NCBI RefSeq assembly: GCF_900637545.1
Contig: NZ_LR134376.1
Location: 4,416,001 to 4,480,000 of the forward strand
Direction of reading: 5' to 3'
Origin: Aeromonas encheleia
Lineage (GTDB): Bacteria > Pseudomonadota > Gammaproteobacteria > Enterobacterales > Aeromonadaceae
Length of the DNA: 64,000 nucleotides
The stretch's first letter is position 1, and each line of letters starts with the position of its first letter. The translations under genes and the position numbers were made by a program. The notes beneath the pieces were generated by a model. That model was not told where the DNA came from. It made no database searches and saw nothing but the letters and a program-made list of their open reading frames with translations. Of the stretch, positions 28,276-35,834 are shown piece by piece.

Positions 28276-28696
28276 TGGCTTTGCCGCCGGCATCTATCTG
28301 CTGCCGATCCTGATAGCGCCACCCGCCCCCGCCGATGAACAGGTCGCAGCCAGCCAGCAACAGGCGAGCTTCAGCGGCACCTTTCGCCGGGATCTGAAAG
28401 ACAGCGACCGGCTGCACTGGGGAGAAGGCCGGGTGAGCATAGGGCCGCACGCCATCAGCCTGATGGGCAAGCTGGCGCCGGGGCCCGATTACCGGCTCTA
28501 CCTGTCGCCGGAATTTGTCGAGACAGAGGCGGACTTTGCCCGCCTGAAGGGGCAGATGGTGCAGGTGGGATCGGTGAAGACCTTCGACAACTTTATCGTG
28601 CCGCTGCCCGCCGGGATCGATCCGGCTCGCTACAGCAGCGTCATCGTCTGGTGCGAGACCTTCGGCCAATTTATCACCACCGCCCGTTACCGCTGA
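28276..28696 (+). pseudogene. DM13 gene, 5'-truncated second copy
   Basis: Nearly identical to 23064-23484 (differences such as AGIDPARYSS for ANIDPARYSS and CETFGQFITT for CKTFGQFITA). It lacks the first ~20 codons and the signal-anchor start, and is fused head-to-head to the permease remnant. The frame is otherwise open, so the decay is due to truncation. Together with the intact copy it forms a ~415-bp direct repeat around the effector locus. Confidence 0.88.
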
Positions 28697-28997
28697 TACC
28701 GGACTCTGGCAGACCCTCTAGGCACAATTAGCACGGCTTAATCGGATTTTCACAACATTCGCTCTGGTGCTTATTTCAGGGGAGGATGTCAATATGCTGT
28801 CCCGGCAGATATTGATCCGATGGCAGGGTAATAATGTTTTCTACGCCTTCATTCAGCCCCAGTTAATATCTGCAACTCATGGGTCGATATAATGGTGCCA
28901 TATCTGTCATTGAATTAATTGGGATGGCTGCCGAGCCAAGCTATAAATCAACATATTGGCAGCATCTACAATATGTATCACTTTAAAGGGCATCTGC
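28697..28997. other. Intergenic region without recognised gene
   Basis: About 300 bp, more A/T-rich than the flanks. No convincing frame, RNA or repeat seen; the 3' part should hold the promoter of the small lipoprotein gene. Confidence 0.5.
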
Positions 28998-29225
28998 ATG
29001 AAACGTCACCTCATCCTTCTTGGCGCCATTTTCGCACTGAGCGCCTGCTCTTCCACTCCCAACAGTGAATATATGAAAGATGGTGCATCCGAATCCCAAC
29101 GTGTCGATGCATTATCCGAATGCCAATATCAGGTGAAGCTCAACAAGATCGAGGATGAAGAGCAGGAAGAGCTGATCAACCTGTGCATGCAAGGCAAGGG
29201 CTTCCGTCTGACCCCTGTGGAATAA
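28998..29225 (+). CDS. Small lipoprotein of unknown function
   Basis: 75 residues: MKRHLILLGAIFALSAC with a lipobox (LSAC, Cys17), then a short acidic helical domain with two Cys (SECQYQVKLNK ... LINLCMQGKGFRL). Single gene followed by a strong terminator. Conserved pattern C-x-Y ... C-M-x-x-K-G-(F/Y) occurs in many small gammaproteobacterial lipoproteins of unknown role. Confidence 0.75.
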   Translation: MKRHLILLGAIFALSACSSTPNSEYMKDGASESQRVDALSECQYQVKLNKIEDEEQEELINLCMQGKGFRLTPVE

Positions 29226-29264
29226 CCCTGCATTCCCGTCTGAATAAATCTCCGCTCAAAATAC

Positions 29265-29298
29265 AAAGCCCCAAATGATGACTCTATTTGGGGCTTTT
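29265..29298 (+). terminator. Terminator after small lipoprotein gene
   Basis: AAAGCCCCAAAT / ATTTGGGGCTTT perfect 12-bp stem followed by T. Confidence 0.9.
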
Positions 29299-29403
29299 CA
29301 GCCATTGGGTCGCAATGGCAAGGCCCTAATCAATGAACCTGAGGCCGATATTCCGGCTTTCACTTTACTGTTGCCGCAATCCCCTCGCCAAGGCCATGGC
29401 TCA

Positions 29404-30084
29404 TCAAAGCGCAACCCCGAGCTGCTGTTGCAGCAGCCGCTGCCCCTTGGCGGTAAGGGTCAGCTCGCGGCTGTCCAGCCCACGCACCAGCCACCCCTTG
29501 GCCAGCATATGGTCGAGCAGACGGGCACCGAGCTGGCCACCAAGATGCATGCGCCGCTCGCTCCAGTCGAGACAGTGGCAGGCGAAGGGGCGCTTGCCAC
29601 TCGCCACGCAGTCGATGCCAAGCTGACCGAAATGCTGCTCCCCCTGCGGGGTCAGTCCATAGCCCTCCGCCAGCAGCCAGCCTTGGGCCATCAGGCCGTC
29701 ATGGAGCCGCACCCCCAGCTCGCCCGCCAGGTGGTCATAACAGCTACGGGCGAAGCGCAGCCGATCCGGAGTCTTGCTCCTGAGTGCACCGGCGCCCATG
29801 TCGACTAACCCCATCAGCTGCTCCACCACCAGCGCCACCTCATGGCTCGCGATGCGGTAGTAGCGATGCTTGCCCTGCCGGACGCAGGCTGTCAGCCCCT
29901 GCTGCTGGAGCCGGGCCAGGTGACTGCTGGCGGTTGAGGCCGACACCTCGGCCACCAGGCTCAGCTCGGTCGCCGTCCAGGCGCGTCCATCCATCAGGGC
30001 GCACAACATGCGGGCGCGACTGCCATCGGCAATGGCGGCCGCCACCTGCGCCAATCCTTGTTCCAGGCTCTCCTGCTTGCTCAT
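29404..30084 (-). CDS. ArsR-family transcriptional regulator with C-terminal extension
   Basis: 226 residues. The N-terminal winged helix (~10-95) has ADGSRARMLCALMDGRAWTA and VSASTASSHLARLQQQGL. No clear metal-binding CxC is seen in the recognition region. The C-terminal ~120 residues form a second domain (FARSCYDHLAGELGVRLHDG, RPFACHCLDWSERRMHLGG) as in the long ArsR subfamily, which may sense a small molecule. It lies 24 bp after the ACT-domain gene in the same direction. Confidence 0.82.
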   Translation of the reverse strand: MSKQESLEQGLAQVAAAIADGSRARMLCALMDGRAWTATELSLVAEVSASTASSHLARLQQQGLTACVRQGKHRYYRIASHEVALVVEQLMGLVDMGAGALRSKTPDRLRFARSCYDHLAGELGVRLHDGLMAQGWLLAEGYGLTPQGEQHFGQLGIDCVASGKRPFACHCLDWSERRMHLGGQLGARLLDHMLAKGWLVRGLDSRELTLTAKGQRLLQQQLGVAL

Positions 30085-30108
30085 CTCGCTCCTCTCTGCT
30101 TGCCGCAG

Positions 30109-30489
30109 TCACTGCCACTCGGCCGTGACCCTGCGGGCCTTGTCGATGTCATCGGTGACCAGGATCAGCTGGTTGGCATGGTCGCTGTACAGGGTGATGA
30201 TGTTGACCGAGGCCTCCCCCAAGGCGCTGCAGATGGCCCCCAACTGGCCCGGCAGCTCCTGCTTCAGGCGGCGCACCAGCACCTTGTGCACCGCCACCAC
30301 CTGCAGACCCGCCAGCTCGGCGGCCCGGGCCGCGCCGACGCCGTCCTCCACCAGAAAGTGGGCATGGCCGGCGCCGCCCGTGGTGAACATGCCACCCCCT
30401 TCCAGGCTGACACCGGCCCGCCCCATCAAGATCCCGAACTGCCCCAGTGTGCCCGGGTTATCGGGCAGCATCACGTGAATATCGTACAT
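30109..30489 (-). CDS. ACT-domain protein
   Basis: 126 residues from the ATG at 30489 (MYDIHVMLPDNPGTLGQFG). Two ACT-type units: 1-65 and 66-126 (ELPGQLGAICSALGEASVNI). ACT domains bind amino acids as allosteric effectors. It is encoded between an aromatic amino-acid permease (upstream) and an ArsR-type regulator (downstream), so amino-acid sensing is a reasonable inference. Confidence 0.8.
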   Translation of the reverse strand: MYDIHVMLPDNPGTLGQFGILMGRAGVSLEGGGMFTTGGAGHAHFLVEDGVGAARAAELAGLQVVAVHKVLVRRLKQELPGQLGAICSALGEASVNIITLYSDHANQLILVTDDIDKARRVTAEWQ

Positions 30490-30593
30490 CCCTGACTCTC
30501 CTTGGCGATAAGAGTCTGCAGAGTAATGGTGCTGCCAGGGCAACGCTTCGATGGCGGGCGAAGCGTCCTCACTCGCCCATGCTGGCCATAGCA

Positions 30594-30617
30594 AAACGGC
30601 GCCCCAGGGCGCCGTTT
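30594..30617. terminator. Terminator between ACT gene region and permease
   Basis: AAACGGCGCC / GGCGCCGTTT perfect 10-bp stem, downstream of the leftward permease gene. Confidence 0.8.
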
Positions 30618-30650
30618 CTCTATCTCCGCTCGACTCGCGAGGGCGGTCGA

Positions 30651-31871
30651 TCAGCCGGTATAGACCGGCAGCAGGCCCGCCATGTTGAGCAGGTGGAACA
30701 GGGCGGTCAGCACCCCGAACAGGAAGACGGCCACTATCATCGGCAGGCCACCCGGCGCCCGGAAGCCAGCACCGCCTTTCTTCCCCTTGCCGGCGCGCAC
30801 CTTCCAGGCCAGCAGGGCCGGGATGATGCAGGTCCAGAGCGTCGCCACGGCGCCGGCGTAGCCGATGGCCATCAGGAAGCCGAACGGGAACAGCAGGGAG
30901 AGCAGCAGCGGCGGCAGGAAGGTGGCGGCCCAGGACTTGGCGCGACCCTGACGGTTGTTGTCGAACTTGAACAGATCAGCCAGATAGTCGAACACCCCGA
31001 GCCCGACCCCGATGAAGGAGGAGAGGATGGCCGCCATGGAGAAGAGGTTGAGGGCGTTGGCGACGGCCTCGGATTCGATCACCGAGGCCAGCGCCTTGAG
31101 CAACACGTCGACGTTGCCGCCCTGGGCCACCACGGGCCCGAACTCGCTGCGCGGCAGGTTGCCGAACACGCTCACCAGCCAGATGAGGTAGAACAGCAGC
31201 GCGATGGCGGTGCCGCCGAGGATGGCGTAACGGGCGCGGCGCTCCTCACCGTAGTAGGCGCGCATGGACGACACCGAGTGGTGGTAGCCGAACGAGGTGA
31301 GCGCCACCGGCAGCATGGCCAGCGCGTAGGGGGCATAGCTGGCGTGCTGGCTCAGGGTATCGAACAGCAGGGTCGGCTTGATGTTGAGGGAGAGGCCCGA
31401 GATGCCGAACACGAAGCTCAGCCCCATGGCGATGACCAGCACCACAGAGATGCGATCCACCGCCCGGGTCGAATGCCACACCAGCCCGGAGAAGCCCAGG
31501 GTGAACAGGATGGAGCCCCAGTGGCTGCCGATGCCGGTCATGCCATCTATGATGAGGCCGGCGGAGGTGATGTAGGCGTAGAGCAGGATGCCGCCGACGA
31601 AGTAGACGGTGAGGTTGTTGAGGGCGTTGACCTTGTCCCCCAGCAGCTCCCGGGTCACGGTATCGAAGGAGACGCGCAGCGGATAGCCCTGATAGGATTC
31701 GAGCAGCATCCAGCCGGAGATGGTCATCACCACCATGGTCAGGGTGATGGCCAGGATGGACCAGATGGTCCAGGCGCCCGCCCCGGCACTCGGCAAGCCC
31801 AGCATGCCGGCCCCCACACAGACGCCGGCAATGATACATGCCCCGCCCACCAACGATGGTTTATGTTCCAT
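30651..31871 (-). CDS. Aromatic amino-acid (tryptophan/tyrosine) permease
   Basis: 406-residue HAAAP-family symporter with about 11 helices. N-terminal GGACIIAGVCVGAGMLGLPSAGAGAW and central TSFGYHHSVSSMRAYYGEE are typical of Mtr/TnaB/TyrP. Closely related to the TnaB-like permease at 32642-33856 and the parent type of the pseudogene at 26379-28278. Substrate preference (Trp or Tyr) cannot be fixed from sequence reading. Confidence 0.88.
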   Translation of the reverse strand: MEHKPSLVGGACIIAGVCVGAGMLGLPSAGAGAWTIWSILAITLTMVVMTISGWMLLESYQGYPLRVSFDTVTRELLGDKVNALNNLTVYFVGGILLYAYITSAGLIIDGMTGIGSHWGSILFTLGFSGLVWHSTRAVDRISVVLVIAMGLSFVFGISGLSLNIKPTLLFDTLSQHASYAPYALAMLPVALTSFGYHHSVSSMRAYYGEERRARYAILGGTAIALLFYLIWLVSVFGNLPRSEFGPVVAQGGNVDVLLKALASVIESEAVANALNLFSMAAILSSFIGVGLGVFDYLADLFKFDNNRQGRAKSWAATFLPPLLLSLLFPFGFLMAIGYAGAVATLWTCIIPALLAWKVRAGKGKKGGAGFRAPGGLPMIVAVFLFGVLTALFHLLNMAGLLPVYTG

Positions 31872-32197
31872 TTACTTCCCCAAAGACGATTGTTGATCTG
31901 GTCGCGACCGCGGACCGTTGCATCTGCTACGCCGGTTGTCATCGTAAGATCGCGCTCATCTGTGCTATCGGCGCCCTAGCCGCTTGCTTCTGCGTCAGCG
32001 AGGCAAGACGTGGTTGAGGCTAGCTACCGATCCCAAAATGGCAGCAGGGCCGCCATTTTGGGGGTGTGACTTTACCCTGCTCACCCCTGGGTATCAAATT
32101 TTGGCGTCATCCCTGTGGGGTTATTCCCCCGGTGAGCCCCCGTCTGCGGGAGGCGTGGCACTATACTGAACCCAGTTTTCACGGCAAGGAGCCCCCC
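31872..32197. other. Divergent intergenic region with an 11-bp inverted repeat
   Basis: Between the leftward permease and the rightward small membrane protein. It holds CCCAAAATGGC / GCCATTTTGGG arms at 32032-32042 and 32052-32062 (perfect, 9-base loop). No gene seen. Confidence 0.5.
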
Positions 32198-32575
32198 ATG
32201 GACAGGAAGTTCGTACTCAGCGCCCTCTGCTATGCCCTGCTCGGCATGCTGCTCGGCATCTATATGGCCGCCAGCAAGGATCACGGGCAGTTCGTCACCC
32301 ACGCCCACATCATGCTGGTCGGTTTTCTGGTCTCGTTCGTCTATGCCCTGTGCCACAAGCTGTGGCTCGGCAACCCCGACGGGCGACTGGTGCGGATCCA
32401 GTTCTACCTGCACCAGCTGGGGGCGGCGGTGATGACGGCGGGGCTCTACCTGCTCTATGGCCGGCTGCTGCCACCGGAGCAGATCGACCCCTTCCTCGCC
32501 GCCTCCTCCCTGGCGGTGCTGATCGCCATGGGGATCATGCTGGCGCTGTTGATGCGCCGCCCGGCCACCGCCTGA
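32198..32575 (+). CDS. Small four-helix membrane protein with HxH motif
   Basis: 125 residues with four TM helices (about 7-26, 34-57, 68-90, 98-120). Helix 2 starts with THAHIMLVGF and helix 3 carries QFYLHQLGAAVMTAGLYLL. These histidine-glycine patterns recall haem-binding helices of cytochrome-oxidase-subunit-I/NnrS-like proteins, but the protein is far smaller. Function unknown; a haem or metal role is only suggested. Confidence 0.7.
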   Translation: MDRKFVLSALCYALLGMLLGIYMAASKDHGQFVTHAHIMLVGFLVSFVYALCHKLWLGNPDGRLVRIQFYLHQLGAAVMTAGLYLLYGRLLPPEQIDPFLAASSLAVLIAMGIMLALLMRRPATA

Positions 32576-32595
32576 GCGAAGAGGCCACAGACAGA

Positions 32596-32617
32596 AACGG
32601 CGCCCTTGGGCGCCGTT
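32596..32617. terminator. Bidirectional terminator
   Basis: AACGGCGCCC / GGGCGCCGTT perfect 10-bp stem between convergent genes (small membrane protein and TnaB-like permease). Confidence 0.8.
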
Positions 32618-32641
32618 GCTGTTATCGGGCTGAGATCCTCC

Positions 32642-33856
32642 CTACCCCGTGTAGGTGGGCAACATGCCCGCCATCGCCAGCAGGTGGAAGATGGCGGTGA
32701 GCACCCCGAACAGGATGACGGCCACCACCATGGGCTGGCCCCCCGGCGCCCTGAAGCCCGGCTCGTCCTGGGCAATCTCCCGTGATTTTTTCGCCAGCAG
32801 GGCCGGGATGATGCAGGCCCACACGGTCGCCGCCGCGCCGGCATAGCCGATGGCGACGACGAAGCCGAACGGGAACAGCAACGACATGATCAAGGGTGGC
32901 AGGAAGGTCACCAGCCAGGACTGGGTGCGGCCCCGGCGGCTGTTGTCGAACTTGAACAGATCCGCCAGATAGTCGAACACCCCGAGGCCGACCCCGATAA
33001 AGGAGGAGAGGATGGCCGCCATGGAGAACAGGCTGATGGCGTTCGCCACCTGTTTGGACTCGATCACCGAGGCCAGCGCCTTGAGCAGCACGTCGACATC
33101 CCCACCCTGGGCGATGACGGGACCGAACTCGCTGCGCGGCAGATTGCCGAAGATGCTCAGCAGCCACAGCAGGTAGAGCACCAGCGCGATGACGGTGCCG
33201 CCGAGGATCGCGTATTTCGCCTTGCGCTCCTCACCGTAATAGGCCCGCATCGAGGCCACCGAGTGGTGATAACCGAAGGAGGTGAGGGCGACCGGCAGCA
33301 TGGCCAGGGCATAGGGGGCCTGCTTGACCTCGTCGGCGAGGGAGTTGAACAGCAGGGAGGCATCGATGTGGAAGGCCAGGCCGGAGACCCCGAAACAGAA
33401 GCTCAGCACCATGAAGACGATCAGCACCACCGAGATGCGATCCACCGCCCGGGTCGAATGCCAGACAAACAGGGAGAACACCAGCACGAACAGCACGGAT
33501 GCCAGCTGGCTGTCGATGCCCAGCAATCCCTTCAGGATGAGACCGGAAGAGGTGATATAGGCATAGAGCAGCACGCCGCCGACGAAATAGACGGTCATGT
33601 TGTTGAAGATATTGATCCGGCTACCGAGCAGATCCTTGGTAACCGTATTGAAGGAGACGGTTAATTCATACCGCTTGAATGCTTCCAATAGCATCCAGCC
33701 GGAGACCGTCATTATTATCATGGTGAGGATGATTGCCAAGGATGACCAGGTTGTCCAGGCGCCGGCGCCCGCACTTGGCAAGCCAAGCATGCCGGCACCG
33801 ACACAAACGCTGGCAATGATACAGGCCCCTCCAATCACGGATGGTTGATGTGTCAT
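32642..33856 (-). CDS. tnaB: Tryptophan permease TnaB-like
   Basis: 404-residue HAAAP-family permease with GGACIIASVCVGAGMLGLPSAG and TSFGYHHSVASMRAYYGEE motifs. It follows tnaA by 76 bp in the same direction, the tnaAB arrangement, so it most likely imports tryptophan for TnaA. A terminator stands between tnaA and this gene, so expression is probably by partial read-through. Confidence 0.9.
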   Translation of the reverse strand: MTHQPSVIGGACIIASVCVGAGMLGLPSAGAGAWTTWSSLAIILTMIIMTVSGWMLLEAFKRYELTVSFNTVTKDLLGSRINIFNNMTVYFVGGVLLYAYITSSGLILKGLLGIDSQLASVLFVLVFSLFVWHSTRAVDRISVVLIVFMVLSFCFGVSGLAFHIDASLLFNSLADEVKQAPYALAMLPVALTSFGYHHSVASMRAYYGEERKAKYAILGGTVIALVLYLLWLLSIFGNLPRSEFGPVIAQGGDVDVLLKALASVIESKQVANAISLFSMAAILSSFIGVGLGVFDYLADLFKFDNSRRGRTQSWLVTFLPPLIMSLLFPFGFVVAIGYAGAAATVWACIIPALLAKKSREIAQDEPGFRAPGGQPMVVAVILFGVLTAIFHLLAMAGMLPTYTG

Positions 33857-33892
33857 ATGCTGTCACTCCCAAATATCTATTTCACAGAGCAG

Positions 33893-33926
33893 TGAAAAAA
33901 AAGGGCACAGATTAAGCTGTGCCCTT
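33893..33926 (-). terminator. Intra-operon terminator between tnaA and tnaB
   Basis: AAGGGCACAG / CTGTGCCCTT perfect 10-bp stem; read leftward it is followed by a run of at least seven T. Confidence 0.9.
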
Positions 33927-33932
33927 GACTCG

Positions 33933-35399
33933 TTATGCTTCTATTAATTTTTGATTCTTTTTATTCGCTGTTTTTTCGACGCTCTCGACCTCTTTCAGTC
34001 TGGCGGTGAAATGACGCAACACCGCCGGCTCATAAATAAAGTCGAGCCCCTTCACGTTCCTGGCGTTCTTCTTCACCTCGCCGAAAGCCTCGATGACGAA
34101 GTCCATGTGGGTTTGGGTATAAGTGGCGCGCGGTATGGTCAGGCGCAGCAGCTCGGCCGGGCAGGGATGCTGCTTGCCGGTGGCCGGATCGCGCCCCAGC
34201 AGCAGGGAGCCTATCTCCACCGCCCGGATGCCCGCCACCTTGTACAGCTCGCACGCCAGCGCATGGGCCGGGAACTGATCCGCCGGGATATGGGGCAGCA
34301 GCTTGCCGGCGTCCACGAAGGCCGCGTGGCCCCCCGCCTGCTGGCACACCACGCCGATCGCCTCGAGGCCATTCACCAGGTACTGCACCTGACCGATGCG
34401 GTAGGCCAGCCAGTCCTGGCGCATGCCATCGCGCAGGCCGACCGCGAGTCGCTCCATGGCGCCCCCTTCCAGACCGCCGTAGGTCGGGAAGCCCTCCTGC
34501 ACCACGCAGAGGGTGCGGCACTCGGTGTAGACGTCCAGCATGCCGTCGTCCTTGAAGCAGAGCAGGCCGCCCATCTGCACCATGGCATCCTTCTTCGCGG
34601 ACATGGCGAGACCATCCGCGTACTTGTAGGACTCCATGGTGATGGCCTCTATGCTCCAATCGGCGTAGCCGGGCTCGCGCTGCTGGATGAAGTAGGCGTT
34701 CTCCGCGAAGCGGGCCGAGTCCATGATGACCGGAATGTCATATTGTTGGGCGATGGCATAGACCGCCTTCAGGTTGGCGATGGAGACCGGCTGGCCACCG
34801 GCGGAGTTGCAGGTGATGGTGCTGACGATATAGGGCACGTTGGCCGGGCCCGCCTCCAGGATGGCCTCCTCCAGCTTGACCAGATCGAAGTTGCCCTTGA
34901 AGTCGGCGGTGACCGAGGTATCGAACGCCTCCTTGGTGTAGACGTTCTTGGCCACGCAGCAGTTGATCTGGGTATGGCCCTGGGTGGTGTCGAAGAAGTA
35001 GTTGGAGAGCGCCACCATCTTCTTGCGATCCAGCCCCTTCTCCTGCTCCCGTTTCTTGATCAGCACCGGGATGTAGATCTGCTCGGCGCCGCGTCCCTGG
35101 TGGGTGGGGATGGTGAGGGAGTAGCCGAAGATCTCCTGCACCGCCTTCTGCAGGGCGTAGTAGCTGCGGCTGCCGCTGTAGGCCTCGTCGCCGCGCAGCA
35201 TGGCGGCCTGCATGTCCTGGGTGATGGCGCCGGTGCCGCTGTCGGTCAGCAGATCGATGAAGACATCCTCGCTGTCCAGCAGGAAGGGGTTCATGCCTGC
35301 CCTGACGATCGCCTCGTCCCGGTAGGCACGGGTGGTACGCTTGACCGGCTCGATGACACGAATGCGGAACGGTTCGGGAAGATGCTTGAAGTTTTCCAT
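33933..35399 (-). CDS. tnaA: Tryptophanase TnaA
   Basis: PLP-dependent lyase converting tryptophan to indole, pyruvate and ammonia. From [20 protein letters not shown] (ATG at 35399) it is 488 residues; it aligns in register with E. coli TnaA (471) and carries an extra C-terminal tail ending in [13 protein letters not shown]-binding Lys is in [15 protein letters not shown]. An open frame runs upstream of the ATG but has no conservation. It is preceded by a tnaC leader peptide, so control by Trp-induced ribosome arrest and antitermination is expected. Confidence 0.97.
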   Translation of the reverse strand: MENFKHLPEPFRIRVIEPVKRTTRAYRDEAIVRAGMNPFLLDSEDVFIDLLTDSGTGAITQDMQAAMLRGDEAYSGSRSYYALQKAVQEIFGYSLTIPTHQGRGAEQIYIPVLIKKREQEKGLDRKKMVALSNYFFDTTQGHTQINCCVAKNVYTKEAFDTSVTADFKGNFDLVKLEEAILEAGPANVPYIVSTITCNSAGGQPVSIANLKAVYAIAQQYDIPVIMDSARFAENAYFIQQREPGYADWSIEAITMESYKYADGLAMSAKKDAMVQMGGLLCFKDDGMLDVYTECRTLCVVQEGFPTYGGLEGGAMERLAVGLRDGMRQDWLAYRIGQVQYLVNGLEAIGVVCQQAGGHAAFVDAGKLLPHIPADQFPAHALACELYKVAGIRAVEIGSLLLGRDPATGKQHPCPAELLRLTIPRATYTQTHMDFVIEAFGEVKKNARNVKGLDFIYEPAVLRHFTARLKEVESVEKTANKKNQKLIEA

Positions 35400-35601
35400 A
35401 ATATAAACACCCATATTTAAATATTCAGGATGAGTCTCATCAGCCGCCCAAAATAGAACATTGGCAGCGCGCAAATAATGAGATCGGGTGCACGACATCG
35501 CCTCGCCAATAAACAAGACGAGAACAGGTGCAGACTATTTCAGATTAGGTATGCAGACGGGCCGGTCACATCTCGATAAATGCGCAAGCACCGCGGGGAT
35601 A

Positions 35602-35685
35602 TTACAGCGGGAAGAAGAAAGCGATCTTGTGATCCAGGGTAAACCACTTGGGCGAAGCGATCATGGTAGCCATGTTGTTGCTCAT
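35602..35685 (-). CDS. tnaC: Tryptophanase leader peptide TnaC
   Basis: 27-codon frame about 200 nt upstream of tnaA. The peptide ends KWFTLDHKIAFFFPL. It keeps the arrest-critical residues of E. coli TnaC at the same spacing: Trp14, Asp18 (+4) and Pro26 (+12), within KWF-x-x-D-x-K-I. It differs from E. coli in having a Leu after the Pro and before the stop, as the Proteus leader has extra residues (PKK). The start ATG at 35685 is chosen by length; in-frame ATGs at 35673 and 35664 are alternatives. Confidence 0.85.
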   Translation of the reverse strand: MSNNMATMIASPKWFTLDHKIAFFFPL

Positions 35686-35720
35686 CTGGTTGGAATTAAC
35701 AACGTCAATTAACCCGATCC

Positions 35721-35748
35721 ATTATGGAGAGCCCCCGCCCATGATCAA
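35721..35748 (-). promoter_or_regulatory. Candidate sigma-70 promoter of tnaCAB
   Basis: Leftward TTGATC (35748-35743), 16-bp spacer, CATAAT (35726-35721), about 35 bp before tnaC. No clear CRP half-sites seen. Confidence 0.4.
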
Positions 35749-35834
35749 TTGCCACTTCCACGATTTGGGATGGCGCTAACAGTTTGGCGGGGAATATTTA
35801 TACAGCCCTGGTCAGGACTCCCGTCAGCGGCGGC

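Larger units (their letters stand above)
26379..28278 (-). pseudogene. Aromatic amino-acid permease pseudogene, truncated, frameshifted and split by an IS
   Basis: The two parts (28278-27781 and 26447-26379) together match the C-terminal ~187 codons of the permease encoded at 30651-31871. The 5' half is missing at a junction with the DM13 remnant near 28276, where both genes share TGCCGCCG. A 2-base deletion near 28068 shifts the frame (VGLG then STIWRIC instead of VFDYLADLF). An IS2-like element interrupts it at 26448-27780. Confidence 0.88.

Noticed and set aside
35400..35516. N-terminal extension of tnaA by 39 codons
   Set aside because: TnaA homology begins at [10 protein letters not shown]; the upstream segment is the tnaC-tnaA leader and is not conserved protein.
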